48,474 bases of DNA from DAOTWP01 sp034435675 (GTDB taxonomy: Bacteria; Chloroflexota; Anaerolineae; Aggregatilineales; Phototrophicaceae), in the NCBI GenBank assembly GCA_034435675.1, contig DAOTWP010000268.1, positions 1-48,474 of the forward strand. The letters run 5' to 3'. This document shows, piece by piece, positions 6,719-15,951 of the stretch. Each line of letters begins with the position of its first letter. Positions within the stretch are counted from its first letter, which is position 1. The notes below the pieces were generated by a model, which saw only the letters and a program-made list of their open reading frames with translations, had not been told where the DNA came from and did no database searches. Both the position numbers and the translations under genes were made by a program.

Positions 6719-8965
6719 ATGGCGGCGCAAGCGGTGAAAGTTGCCCTGGCGGGAAATCCCAACGTCGGCAAAAGCACCATTTTTAATGCGCTGACCGGCT
6801 CGCGGCAGCACGTGGGCAACTGGCCCGGCAAAACCGTCGAAAAAAAAGAAGGGCGTCTCTACCTTGAAGGGCAGGAAGTCCTCGTTGTTGACCTGCCTGG
6901 CACCTACAGCCTGACCGCTTATTCCATTGAAGAGATTATTTCACGCGATTTCATCATTAACGAGCGCCCCGGTGTCGTTATTTCGGTGGTGGATGCCGCC
7001 AATCTGGAACGTAATCTGTATCTGGTGATGCAGATTCTTGAGCTGGAAGTACCGGTCATTCTGGTACTGAACATGAGCGACATCGCCCAGACTCGCGGGC
7101 TGACCATTGACGCACGCAAACTCTCCGAACATCTCAACGGCGCGCCAGTCATTGAAACAGTTGGGAACAGCGGCATTGGCGTGGATGCGTTGAAAGCGGC
7201 AATCCGCCAGACAACCGGCGTTGGCGCTGCGCAGCCGGTCAGGATTACCTATACCGCTGCACTGGAGCGCGAAATTGCCCCGCTGGAAGCGCAAATTAGC
7301 GCGCTGCCCGACCTCAACCAGCAGTACCGCGCGCGCTGGCTGGCAATCAAACTGCTGGAAAACGACGAAGACCTCACCGAGCGATTAGCCGCCTATGACG
7401 CGCTGCTCGCCGCCGCCAGCGCCGCCGCCGAACGTATCGAAGCAGAAACGGGTGAAGATGCCGAAACGCTGATCACCGACGGACGCTACGCCTTTATCGG
7501 CACACTGGTCGCCGGAGCGCTGACCCGCCCGCGCGACATGCTGGAAACCACGTCTGATAAAATTGACCGCGTGCTGACTCACCGCCTGTACGGTGTGCCG
7601 ATTTTCCTGCTGCTGATGTGGCTGGTCTTTCAGATCACCGCCAATGTGAGCGCGCCGTTTCTGGACTGGGTTGATGCTATCATCGCCGGTCCTATCACGC
7701 ACTGGGCAGAAGCGCTGCTGGGTGCACTGGGACTGGGCGGCACATGGGTGCAGGCGCTGCTGGTGGACGGCGTAATTGCCGGGGTTGGCGGCGTGCTGGT
7801 TTTTGTGCCGGTGCTGATGGCGCTGTATCTGGCAATCGGTGTGCTGGAAGACAGCGGTTACATGGCACGCGCCGCCTTTGTGATGGATCGGGTGATGCGG
7901 GCAATCGGGCTGCACGGCAAGAGTTTCCTGCCGATGCTCGTTGGCTTTGGCTGCACTGTGCCCGCCGTTTATGCCACACGCACATTGGAAAACGAGGATG
8001 ACCGCAAGCTGACCGGCTTTCTTGTGACTTTCATGAGCTGTGGGGCGCGCCTGCCCGTGTATGTTGTGATTGGCACAGCATTTTTCGGCGCACAGGCGGG
8101 CAACCTGATTTTTGCGATGTACCTGCTGGGCATCGCCGTTGCGCTGGCAACCGGTTGGGCGCTCAAACGCACTGTTTACCGCAACAAGCCGCCGCAGCCA
8201 TTTGTGATGGAACTACCCCCCTACCGCACCCCGCATCTGCGCGATGTCTGGCGGCAGACCTGGGAACGCACAAGCGCCTTTGTGCGCAAAGCCGGCACGA
8301 TTATCCTTGCGACTTCGGTGATTATCTGGCTGCTGATGGCACTACCCGCGGGCAGCACTGGCAGTTTCAACGATGTCGCGCCGGAAGACAGCTTGTTCGG
8401 CACAATGGCGGAGGCACTCTCGCCGATCTTTGCCCCTACTGGCTTTGGCAACTGGCAGGCAGCGGGGTCACTCGTCACGGGTTTTATCGCCAAAGAGGTG
8501 GTGGTCGGTACGATGAGCCAGATTTATGTCGGCGAAGAGGACAGTCCGCCAGAAGAAGCCGAGCCAGCGCCGACATTTGCTGAGGATGTGACCTTTATTG
8601 GCACATCGTTCGCGCAGGCTGCTGTGCTCACGGTGCAGGAAATGGTCAACATCATCCCGCGCACGGTCAACATTGTGCCGGGCGTAAACATGCCGGAAGC
8701 CGATTTTCTGGGCACTGGCGACGAAGCTGAAGACACCAGCGCGCTCGAAACAGCCTTGACACAGGTCTTTACGCCGCTGGCAGCCGTTGCTTTCACTGTC
8801 TTTGTGCTGCTCTATACCCCTTGCATGGTCACCGTGGCGGCAATGCGGCAGGAATTTGGCACACGGTTTATGCTTTACCAGATTGCCTACACCTTCGCGG
8901 TAGCATGGCTGGGCGCAGTGATCGTTTATCAGGGTGGAATGCTGCTCGGATTGGGGGGCGCATAA
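6719..8965 (+). CDS. feoB: Ferrous iron transport protein FeoB
   Basis: The main ferrous-iron permease: a cytosolic G-protein domain fused to a polytopic membrane domain. G1 is GNPNVGKST (residues 12-20), G3 is VVDLPGTYSLTAYS, and G4 is NMSD. The membrane part starts near residue 290 and has two Gate-type repeats, GFGCTVPAVYATRTLENEDDR and a C-terminal segment with LLYTPCMVTVAAMR. A soluble stretch near residues 595-660 carries PPEEAEPAPTF. Length 748 is normal. AAGGGG lies eight bases before the ATG, which abuts the preceding feoA stop. Confidence 0.97.
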   Translation: MAAQAVKVALAGNPNVGKSTIFNALTGSRQHVGNWPGKTVEKKEGRLYLEGQEVLVVDLPGTYSLTAYSIEEIISRDFIINERPGVVISVVDAANLERNLYLVMQILELEVPVILVLNMSDIAQTRGLTIDARKLSEHLNGAPVIETVGNSGIGVDALKAAIRQTTGVGAAQPVRITYTAALEREIAPLEAQISALPDLNQQYRARWLAIKLLENDEDLTERLAAYDALLAAASAAAERIEAETGEDAETLITDGRYAFIGTLVAGALTRPRDMLETTSDKIDRVLTHRLYGVPIFLLLMWLVFQITANVSAPFLDWVDAIIAGPITHWAEALLGALGLGGTWVQALLVDGVIAGVGGVLVFVPVLMALYLAIGVLEDSGYMARAAFVMDRVMRAIGLHGKSFLPMLVGFGCTVPAVYATRTLENEDDRKLTGFLVTFMSCGARLPVYVVIGTAFFGAQAGNLIFAMYLLGIAVALATGWALKRTVYRNKPPQPFVMELPPYRTPHLRDVWRQTWERTSAFVRKAGTIILATSVIIWLLMALPAGSTGSFNDVAPEDSLFGTMAEALSPIFAPTGFGNWQAAGSLVTGFIAKEVVVGTMSQIYVGEEDSPPEEAEPAPTFAEDVTFIGTSFAQAAVLTVQEMVNIIPRTVNIVPGVNMPEADFLGTGDEAEDTSALETALTQVFTPLAAVAFTVFVLLYTPCMVTVAAMRQEFGTRFMLYQIAYTFAVAWLGAVIVYQGGMLLGLGGA

Positions 8966-8968
8966 CGT

Positions 8969-9277
8969 ATGACTATGCTGCGTGAAGTGCTGGCGCGTTT
9001 TGAACAGCAGACCGGCAGTGTGTCGCTGCCACAGATGGCACGTGAACTGGGCATTGACCGCGCCATGCTGCAAGAAATGATTGACTACTGGGTGCGCAAA
9101 GGGCGTCTGCGCGCATCCAGCACGCCCGACTGCCCCACCTGCGGCTGTGCGAAAGCGTGTCCTTTTGTGACCACCCTGCCGCGCAGCTACGAGCTGGCAA
9201 CAGCAGATAATGCCGAGTCTGCATCCGGTTCGGCATGCGCGCACTGCGTCCCCGTACACCGCGCACCTTCGCCATAA
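8969..9277 (+). CDS. FeoC-like winged-helix protein with cysteine cluster
   Basis: Follows feoB by three bases. Residues 1-50 form a winged helix like FeoC (LREVLARFEQQTGSVSLPQM, then LGIDRAMLQEMIDYWVRKG), followed by a cysteine group CPTCGCAKACP that fits Fe-S binding as in FeoC/MarR-like Feo accessories. A second pair, CAHC, sits near the C-terminus and is not part of the short FeoC proteins I know. At 102 residues it is longer than the usual ~80. Likely role: oxygen- or iron-responsive partner of FeoB. An ATG two codons downstream is an alternative start. Confidence 0.75.
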   Translation: MTMLREVLARFEQQTGSVSLPQMARELGIDRAMLQEMIDYWVRKGRLRASSTPDCPTCGCAKACPFVTTLPRSYELATADNAESASGSACAHCVPVHRAPSP

Positions 9278-9297
9278 CCGCCGCACGGCTCCTGTAG

Positions 9298-9303
9298 TAT
9301 AAT
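9298..9303 (+). promoter_or_regulatory. -10 box for the small membrane protein gene
   Basis: A perfect TATAAT lies 23 bases before the ATG at 9327, with AGGAGG between them. No good -35 box is seen at the right distance. Confidence 0.45.
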
Positions 9304-9326
9304 TCAGCACTATAGGAGGCAAGGCT

Positions 9327-9551
9327 ATGAGTGGTACACCCAACGGGTTGAATCGTAAAGTTTTGTCGCGGGCAACGATTGCCGGAGCGGCGCTGGGCAT
9401 GGTCGGCATCGGCTTGTTCATCTTCCTGTGGAGTACACTGGGCAGCGCCGGTGTCGAGCCGTTTTCCCGGCTGGTGATGTCTATTTGCCTGCCCCCGGCG
9501 GTGCTCGCTGCTGTGGTCGGGATCTATTTCCTGGTTACGCGCTCGCGCTGA
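9327..9551 (+). CDS. Small two-helix membrane protein of unknown function
   Basis: 74 residues. After a short basic N-terminus two hydrophobic helices are visible, about residues 18-38 (containing GAALGMVGIGLFIFLW) and 47-70 (containing ICLPPAVLAAVVGIYFLV), ending in TRSR, which puts both ends in the cytoplasm by the positive-inside rule. I do not recognise a family. The start is supported by a strong AGGAGG site and a TATAAT box. It follows feoC-like by 49 bases but has its own promoter signal, so an iron role is not implied. Confidence 0.7.
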   Translation: MSGTPNGLNRKVLSRATIAGAALGMVGIGLFIFLWSTLGSAGVEPFSRLVMSICLPPAVLAAVVGIYFLVTRSR

Positions 9552-9568
9552 GCGACCGCGCGTCACCG

Positions 9569-10303
9569 TCAGGGGGACTTGCGCAGACGGTAGATAATCA
9601 CAATGGGTTTGCCCGCAGCATCGCCCGCCAAACGCGGCTCCTCTACATAGTCAATGAGGAGTCCGGCAGCCTGCGCCGCCCGCAGCATATCGCTGTACAA
9701 GTGAACATAATGCTCCACAGCGTAGGTGCTGCCATCCTGCGCCGTGAAGGTACGCAGCGCACCCTGTAACGCGATAAACGGATGCACGTCACTGACCAGC
9801 GCCCAGCCACCCGGTTTCAGCACACGCCCAAGCTCGCGCATGGAAGGTGCAGCCTGTGGCAGATGCCCCACTGCCAGCCCCCACAGCACCAGATCAACAC
9901 TGGCATCCGCCAGCGGCAGCGCCGCGCTGGTAGCAAGCGCCTGCGCAGGCAGCGTACTGGCACGCAGCATCGCCGGGCTGTTATCCAGCCCCAGCACACG
10001 CCCTGCCCCGCGCTGCGCCGCGATAATCCCGTAACGCCCCGTGCCACATGCCAGATCCAGCACCGTCCAACCCGCCATGTCCGGCAGCAGTGCCGTTAGT
10101 GCGGCTTCTTCCGCCTGCATCAGTGGGTTATGCGCGTGCGGCGGATAGCTGCCTGCCCAGTGGGCATATGCATCCACACTGGCTAGCAGGCGCGTCCGTC
10201 GCAGCGTGAACACACGCAGCGGGCGCGGCGTGAACACACGCAGCGGGCGCAGCGTGAACACACGCAGCGGGCGGCGAAAGAGACGCGAAAAAATCCGAGT
10301 CAT
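9569..10303 (-). CDS. SAM-dependent class I methyltransferase with tandem-repeat N-terminus
   Basis: A Rossmann-fold methyltransferase of the Methyltransf_11/25 type: motif I is TVLDLACGTGRYG, followed by RVLGLDNSPAML and the later LGRVLKPGGWALVSDVHPF. The substrate is unknown. The first ~35 residues are odd: an Arg-rich tract made of three in-frame copies of an eight-residue unit, RPLRVFTL, encoded by the 24-bp repeat at 10202-10273. The ATG at 10303 has GGGGA eight bases upstream, so the repeats appear to be translated. The enzyme proper begins near VDAYAHWAGSY. Confidence 0.85.
   Translation of the reverse strand: MTRIFSRLFRRPLRVFTLRPLRVFTPRPLRVFTLRRTRLLASVDAYAHWAGSYPPHAHNPLMQAEEAALTALLPDMAGWTVLDLACGTGRYGIIAAQRGAGRVLGLDNSPAMLRASTLPAQALATSAALPLADASVDLVLWGLAVGHLPQAAPSMRELGRVLKPGGWALVSDVHPFIALQGALRTFTAQDGSTYAVEHYVHLYSDMLRAAQAAGLLIDYVEEPRLAGDAAGKPIVIIYRLRKSP
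10202..10273 (-). repeat. Three 24-bp tandem repeats inside the methyltransferase gene
   Basis: Units at 10202-10225, 10226-10249 and 10250-10273 are nearly identical; the second differs from the others at one base, giving P instead of L. The 24-bp length keeps the reading frame, so copy number can change without breaking the gene. Confidence 0.95.
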
Positions 10304-10350
10304 ACACTGCTTCCCCTGTCACCTTCCCGTTCACTGCTGGCACGACAGAT

Positions 10351-10848
10351 TCAGGGATGGATTGTTGACATAATCACCAGATCCGCCCACAGCCAGAAGG
10401 CGTAGTCGCTGCTGTTGTAACAGCGGCGCAGTTCGCCGGGCAGATAATGCCACATATAGGCGAGATGCCGCCGTTCGGCGCGGGTAGTACGTTCGCGCAG
10501 ACGGGCGTACCAGCGCGGGTAGTGCCACGCAAAGCGCATGCGCTCGTGCATCATGTCCGGGTGCTGGTACAGGTAAACTGAGCCGGACAGCGTCATCAAG
10601 CTGAGCGTAACGACCAGGAAATAGCCCAACCGCACATCAAACGCCTCGACAAACAGCCCACCACCGCCAAAGATCATCCCCGTGACCCCAACCAACAGCA
10701 GCGGCATGGGCGAGTAGAACTTCTCATCCGGTCCGTATGCCTCAAATGTCGCCAGCACCGGGTCTTTATACACCCCGGCGATAATTAGCACCATGCGAAT
10801 CGTGCAGATTGTTCCTGCTACAAAAAAGGTCAACAGATAAGGCGACAT
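10351..10848 (-). CDS. Membrane protein of unknown function
   Basis: 165 residues. Three hydrophobic segments are visible: LTFFVAGTICTIRMVLIIAG at the N-terminus, LLLVGVTGMIFGGGG, and LGYFLVVTLSLMTLSGSVYL. They are followed by a basic, Tyr/Trp-rich cytoplasmic tail of about 70 residues (including HYPRWYARLRERTTRAERRH). I do not recognise the family. GGGGGC lies shortly before the ATG. A TATAAT on this strand (10883-10888) overlaps the end of the radical SAM gene upstream and may drive it. Confidence 0.7.
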   Translation of the reverse strand: MSPYLLTFFVAGTICTIRMVLIIAGVYKDPVLATFEAYGPDEKFYSPMPLLLVGVTGMIFGGGGLFVEAFDVRLGYFLVVTLSLMTLSGSVYLYQHPDMMHERMRFAWHYPRWYARLRERTTRAERRHLAYMWHYLPGELRRCYNSSDYAFWLWADLVIMSTIHP

Positions 10849-10883
10849 GCTGCGCCCCCAGAATCAATATCATGTTTCAAGCA

Positions 10884-11969
10884 TTATAATCCCAGAAGCC
10901 CGCGCGGTCCGCGATGCAGCGGGCAGACACAACGCGCACATTCCACGCGCTGCCCACTGCGATAGGCACGCCGCAGCGCCTGCGCCACATCCGTATTCAA
11001 CTGTGTGCCCAGGCTGCCGTCAGCAGTTTCCGGTTCAAGTTTGCCAAAGGCGGGCAGAAAGTAACACGGCTGAAGGCTGCCGTCCACATTGACCACCACG
11101 CTGAAATGCGGCGCATTGCACGGCGGGGCAGGAAAAGTATCCATGCCTGCCAGCGCGCCAAAATAACGCACGAGGATACGCCGCAGTTTGTCCGGCGATT
11201 CGGCAATGCGCCTGCTGGTGAAATCTGCGGCATAGCGCTGTTCGAGGTCATCAATCAGCGCCGCCAGTTCCCCCACCTCTGCCGCGTCAAGCGCCGTCGC
11301 CACCGGTCCGTGACCAGGCAGCGTGCCCACCCCCGCGCTGCCCACCATAACCGGAATCGCGGTATCTGGCACAAAACGCGGACCGAACGCGAAGGCATTG
11401 CTGACATCCACCGCTAAAAAGCTGATCCGGTTGACATCCACACGTTTTGCCGCGTCAATAATCTGCGCCAGTTCGCGGAAGTTGGCACGCTGCACGGTGG
11501 TGCGGGTCGTCACGGGAATGCCCCCCGCACGCACAGCGCGCACACCATCAAGCAGCAACTCAAAAGCATCCACACCGCGAATCGCCTGATATGTCGCCGC
11601 TGTCCCACCATCCAGACTCAGGATCAGCTCATCAACGTGCTCGATCACGTCCTGCGCCTGTTTGCGCAGCAGCAGCCCGTTCGTCAGCAACATCACCCGT
11701 GCCCCCGCCTGCCGAAAACGCTGCGCAATTGCCGCCCACTGTGGATGCTGCATCGCTTCGCCGCCGCTGAACAACACCTGGCTGACACCCAGGTCGCGGC
11801 ACGCCCCCGCAAGCTGTTCAACCAGCGCCATTGACATGTTCTGGCGTGGATTTTTCCAGATATCGCAGGTGACGCAGCGGCTGTTGCAGCCGTCCGTCAG
11901 GTACAGCACCAGCAGCGGCAGGGCATACAGGCGATCCCCGGTCAGGTTCAGCAGTCGTCTGGCACGCAT
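10884..11969 (-). CDS. Radical SAM protein with C-terminal cysteine cluster
   Basis: A radical SAM enzyme: CNSRCVTC (C28, C32, C35) is the CxxxCxxC site for the [4Fe-4S] cluster that cleaves S-adenosylmethionine, and VLFSGGEAMQHP is the SAM-binding GGE motif. The C-terminal CARCVCPLHRG resembles a SPASM/Twitch auxiliary-cluster region, as in enzymes acting on peptides or other macromolecules. The substrate is unknown; no peptide precursor is evident nearby. 361 residues is normal for this class. It is probably co-transcribed with the membrane protein and methyltransferase downstream, forming a possible modification cluster. Confidence 0.85.
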   Translation of the reverse strand: MRARRLLNLTGDRLYALPLLVLYLTDGCNSRCVTCDIWKNPRQNMSMALVEQLAGACRDLGVSQVLFSGGEAMQHPQWAAIAQRFRQAGARVMLLTNGLLLRKQAQDVIEHVDELILSLDGGTAATYQAIRGVDAFELLLDGVRAVRAGGIPVTTRTTVQRANFRELAQIIDAAKRVDVNRISFLAVDVSNAFAFGPRFVPDTAIPVMVGSAGVGTLPGHGPVATALDAAEVGELAALIDDLEQRYAADFTSRRIAESPDKLRRILVRYFGALAGMDTFPAPPCNAPHFSVVVNVDGSLQPCYFLPAFGKLEPETADGSLGTQLNTDVAQALRRAYRSGQRVECARCVCPLHRGPRGLLGL

Positions 11970-12121
11970 CAGGGCAAACGTCCTTTCAGGCGGGTTAAGT
12001 TTCCGTTTAGAATTTGCAAGGCGCTCTGTTTTGCGCCGCAGTCCGGTGTGTTGCCGTTCAATCTATGTTAGAATGGAATTCACGCGACGCAAGCATTTAT
12101 GCGCCAGAATCCAATACTCTT

Positions 12122-13498
12122 ATGTTCAACACAGACTTAATCAAGTCAGGCGCTGGTCCTCGACTGGCATTCCTGGAAAGACCCAATCCGCAGCAAATCG
12201 CCGAAACACTGGTCGCCTTCGCCAATACCGAGGGCGGTACACTGTTGGTTGGGCTGGATTCAGACGGCAAATTCACGGGCGGCACAATCGAAAACAAAAC
12301 ACTCGAAAGCGCCCTCAAGGATGCCGACGCCAATTGTAACCCGCCGGTGGGTGTGGGTAACTGGGAGCCGCTGGAACTGGACACCGGTACGGTCTATGCC
12401 TTGCGGGTGCCGCGCAGCGTTGAACTGCACGCGCTGATTGACGGACGAGTGCTGATCCGCAGCGGCAGCAGCAATCGCCCGCTGGGCGGGCAGGAAATCC
12501 TGCGGCTGGCAAGCGCCAAAAACACCGGTGACTTCGAGTCAGAAACCGTTCCCGGCACATCTACCGACGACTTCAGCAAGAAAACGGTTGAGGAATATCT
12601 TGCCAAGCGCGCGGAACGCACCAAACGCCCCTATAACGGCAAGCTCGATGATCTGTTCCGCGAAATCGGCGCGGTGGATACCAGCGGCAAGCCGAGCGTC
12701 AGCGGGGTACTGCTATTCAGCGAATACCCGCAGCACTGGCTGCCGCAAAGCGGGGTCGTGTTCGCCCGGTTTGTGGGCAAAACACCGCGCGGCGAAGATG
12801 GCCTGGCGGGCTATTCCCGCCGCGAAGAACTGACCGGACCGCTGCCCAGGCTGATTGAACAGGCGTGGAATCTGGTGTGGAGTGAGATGGCGATCAGCGC
12901 TGTCGTCAAGGGGCTGGAACGTGAAGAACGCCAGGAGTATCCCCCCTTCGCCGTCCGCGAAGCCATCGTCAACGCCGTCTGCCATCGCGATTACCGCCTC
13001 AAAGGGCGGCGCATTGAGATTCGCATGTACGCTGACCGGCTGGAGGTCATTTCGCCGGGGGGCTTACCGGGTTTCATCACGGTTGAGAACATCAAGGACG
13101 AACATTTCAGCCGCAATCCCCGGCTGGTCAACGGCTTGTTTCAGTGGGGCTATATCGAAGAGCTGGGGCTGGGTATTGACCGCATGATGGAAGTGATGAA
13201 ACAGGCGGGGCACAAGCCGCCCTATTTTGATGCCCGCCCGTACAGCTTTGCCGTAACCCTGTACAACGCGCGCGAACGCCAGAAACCGCCCGAATGGGCA
13301 CGCAACACCAACCATCGCCAGGCGCGCGCGCTGCAATATATCCGTGACAATGGCTCGATCACCAACCGAGAGTACCGTCAGTTGTGTCAGGGCGTCTCTG
13401 CTGAAACTCTGCGCCTTGATCTGGCGGATATGGTTGAAAAAGGCATTTTGCTCAAGGTCGGCTCGAAAAAAGGCACCTACTACATCATGAAATCCTGA
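12122..13498 (+). CDS. AlbA_2-domain ATP-binding transcriptional regulator-like protein
   Basis: This family combines an N-terminal Schlafen AlbA_2 domain, a HATPase_c_4 domain and a C-terminal winged helix, and is often annotated as an ATP-binding regulator or RecG-like helicase. Seen: ANTEGGTLLVGLDSDGKF (AlbA_2), AIVNAVCHRDY and ISPGGLPG (ATPase part), and NREYRQLCQGVSAETLRLDL (winged helix). The open frame extends upstream to 12014, but the extra residues lack family character. I start at ATG 12122 (458 residues), which precedes the conserved domain; ATG 12065 is the alternative. No partner genes identify its target. Confidence 0.8.
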   Translation: MFNTDLIKSGAGPRLAFLERPNPQQIAETLVAFANTEGGTLLVGLDSDGKFTGGTIENKTLESALKDADANCNPPVGVGNWEPLELDTGTVYALRVPRSVELHALIDGRVLIRSGSSNRPLGGQEILRLASAKNTGDFESETVPGTSTDDFSKKTVEEYLAKRAERTKRPYNGKLDDLFREIGAVDTSGKPSVSGVLLFSEYPQHWLPQSGVVFARFVGKTPRGEDGLAGYSRREELTGPLPRLIEQAWNLVWSEMAISAVVKGLEREERQEYPPFAVREAIVNAVCHRDYRLKGRRIEIRMYADRLEVISPGGLPGFITVENIKDEHFSRNPRLVNGLFQWGYIEELGLGIDRMMEVMKQAGHKPPYFDARPYSFAVTLYNARERQKPPEWARNTNHRQARALQYIRDNGSITNREYRQLCQGVSAETLRLDLADMVEKGILLKVGSKKGTYYIMKS

Positions 13499-13600
13499 GC
13501 ACGGCGCGCTGTTTTTGCTGACGAGCAGGCAGCAATGCTGGCAGCAGCCACAGCGCATGGGCGAATGATGTGCGCTAAACCACTAGAGGCAGTATAAGCG

Positions 13601-15940
13601 ATGGACTCGTTGTTAAGTGCGGTTATCCTCGTTGCGGGAATCACCTGTGTGATTCTGTTCAGCGTTGCGCTGATCCGCGGACGACGCAGCAGTTATGGGC
13701 TGGGGTGGCTGGCGGCGGCGCTGCTTTTCGCGCTGCTGACCAGTGCGGCACACGCCATCCCGGACCCGCTGCCAGAGGGCAGCACCCTGCCAGCAGCGGT
13801 CGGGCGCGGCTCAGCGCTGCTGCTGGCGATCATTCTGCTGCTGGGCTTTTACGGGAGCCTGGTCATCAGTGACCTTTCACGAACAGCAACAACGCGCAGG
13901 AGTGTTCGTTTCTGGCTGCTGCTGATCGGGCTATGGCTGCTGGCTGCGGCAGGCAGTCTGCTGCTTGCCACCCCGCCCGCATTGGGCAGCACTGATTGGC
14001 TGCCCGCCCTGCTGCGCACGCCTGATCCGGGTAGTCTGGTACTGCTGGTGGGCATTGCGCTCACCGGAGCGCTGCTGCTGGGGTCGGCATTTGCCGCGTT
14101 CTACCGGGCGTCGCTGGCAGAGGTTGCCAACCGCGCGCTGTATTGGATTGTCGCCAGTACGCTGGTGTATATGGCGGCGCTGCTGCTAACCACCGGCACA
14201 CTGCTGACCGTGATCCTCGGCATGCTGCTGCTGCTTGTGGCTATGGTCGGCGCGACCTATGCCCAGACCTCGTACAGGGTGTTTGATATTCGCGCCGCGG
14301 TGGTGGTGCTGGTGCGCGGGGGCGCGCTGGTGCTGCTCACGGCGCTTGTGCTGTTTGTCGGGCTGCTGGTGCTAAATACCAACCGCATTCAGACCGGTGA
14401 TGAACGCACGGTGTTTATCATTGCGCTGGCGCTGCTGCTGGGGCTGCTGTATGTCCCGGTGCGGCATATCACCGAACGGGCGCTGACCCTGCTGTTGATC
14501 GGCAGAACACCCAACGCGATACGCGCCACGCGCGATTTCAGCCAGCAGATTACCACCGCTGTCGAACTGCAACCGCTAATTGAAATCACGACCACAATGG
14601 TCAATAAAGTGATGGGCGTGCGTCGTTCGGGGCTGCTGCTGATTAACGACACCAACGCGCCCGGCGGGTTGGAACTGCTGGTCATGCCCGGCGGTGGCTT
14701 CAGCAACAACATGAAAGGCGTTACCGGCACGGTGATAAAAGATGGACCGGTCTACCAGCGCCTTGCCGAAGAACGCCTGAGCCTGCTGCAATTCGACGTG
14801 GATTACGACCCCATGTTCCGCGCAATTACGCCGCAGGAGCGCAGCTTTCTGCGCAGCCTGAACATGAATGCCTATACGCCGATTGTGGTCGAAAACGTGC
14901 TCATCGGGCTGCTAGCGTGCGGACCTAAATCTAACGACTCGCCGTTTTATGCCCGCGACATGGAACTGCTGGAAACGCTGGGGCACCAAACTGGCATCGC
15001 CCTGCGCAACACCCGGCTGGTGGCAGATTTGCGCCACCTGAACCGCACAATGCAGAGTTTGAACACGGGACTGGGCGAGGCGAACGAACAGCTTGAGAAG
15101 CTCGACTCGGTCAAAACTGACTTTGTCACAATTGCCAGCCATGAGCTGCGCACACCGCTGGCACAGATTCGCGGCTATACCGACATCCTCGACGCGCTCA
15201 ACGAACAGGGTATGCTCGAACAGGATCAGGTCGGCGGGCTGGTGGGCAACCTGCGCAAAGCCACAGAACGCATGGAAGAACTGATCGCGGCGATGCTTGA
15301 TGTCAGCCAGCTTGACGTAGACGCGATGGATTTGCGCTTTACCCAGACAACACTGGAAAGTGTGCTGCGCATGGCAATTGACCCGATTACCAATGAAATC
15401 AAGCAGCGCAAGCTGTCGCTGTCCATGCGCGGAACACGCGGGCTGCCGCCCATTCAGGCGGATATGCAGCGGTTGGTGCAGGCATTCCGCAATGTTATTC
15501 AAAATGCGATCAAATTCACGCCAGATGGCGGGCGTATTGATATTCGTGCCTCCCTGCGCGAAGCCAAACTCCCCGGCGAAACCGATCAGATCTTGGTCGA
15601 AGTGCAGGACTCTGGCATCGGCATCGCGCCAGAAAATCTGGAGTTGGTTTTTGACAAGTTCTTCCGCGCGCAGGATCCCTCACTGCACTCTACCGGGGCA
15701 TACAAGTTTATGGGTGCAGGTCCGGGCTTAGGGCTGACAATTGCGCGGGGTGTCATTGCGGGGCACGGAGGCAAAATCTGGGTGGAAAGTTCCGGCCACG
15801 ACATGAAAGCGCTGCCCGGTTCAACCTTCTCTATCCTGCTGCCGGTCAGCCCGCCGGAAGATGCCCGCCGCGTGATGCCGTTTAGCAGCGACGATGCGCC
15901 AGCCGCAGCCAGAACCCCTGCCGACATGCGCACGAATTAA
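13601..15940 (+). CDS. Membrane sensor histidine kinase with GAF domain
   Basis: A 779-residue kinase. The N-terminal ~300 residues contain about eight to nine hydrophobic segments with no recognisable ligand domain, similar to the 7TM-type sensor modules of Chloroflexota kinases. A GAF-like domain follows (about residues 320-480). HisKA has IASHELRTPLAQIRG with the phospho-accepting His514. The HATPase domain shows NVIQNAIKFTPDGG (N box), DSGIGIAPENLE (G1) and GPGLGLTIARG (G2). No response regulator gene is adjacent, so its partner is elsewhere or may be the receiver-kinase hybrid at 19190-20281. Confidence 0.93.
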   Translation: MDSLLSAVILVAGITCVILFSVALIRGRRSSYGLGWLAAALLFALLTSAAHAIPDPLPEGSTLPAAVGRGSALLLAIILLLGFYGSLVISDLSRTATTRRSVRFWLLLIGLWLLAAAGSLLLATPPALGSTDWLPALLRTPDPGSLVLLVGIALTGALLLGSAFAAFYRASLAEVANRALYWIVASTLVYMAALLLTTGTLLTVILGMLLLLVAMVGATYAQTSYRVFDIRAAVVVLVRGGALVLLTALVLFVGLLVLNTNRIQTGDERTVFIIALALLLGLLYVPVRHITERALTLLLIGRTPNAIRATRDFSQQITTAVELQPLIEITTTMVNKVMGVRRSGLLLINDTNAPGGLELLVMPGGGFSNNMKGVTGTVIKDGPVYQRLAEERLSLLQFDVDYDPMFRAITPQERSFLRSLNMNAYTPIVVENVLIGLLACGPKSNDSPFYARDMELLETLGHQTGIALRNTRLVADLRHLNRTMQSLNTGLGEANEQLEKLDSVKTDFVTIASHELRTPLAQIRGYTDILDALNEQGMLEQDQVGGLVGNLRKATERMEELIAAMLDVSQLDVDAMDLRFTQTTLESVLRMAIDPITNEIKQRKLSLSMRGTRGLPPIQADMQRLVQAFRNVIQNAIKFTPDGGRIDIRASLREAKLPGETDQILVEVQDSGIGIAPENLELVFDKFFRAQDPSLHSTGAYKFMGAGPGLGLTIARGVIAGHGGKIWVESSGHDMKALPGSTFSILLPVSPPEDARRVMPFSSDDAPAAARTPADMRTN

Positions 15941-15951
15941 CGCGGCGGTGT

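Noticed and set aside
12051..12074. Promoter TTGCCG...TAGAAT before the AlbA_2 gene
   Set aside because: The spacer is only 12 bases, too short for a sigma-70 promoter.
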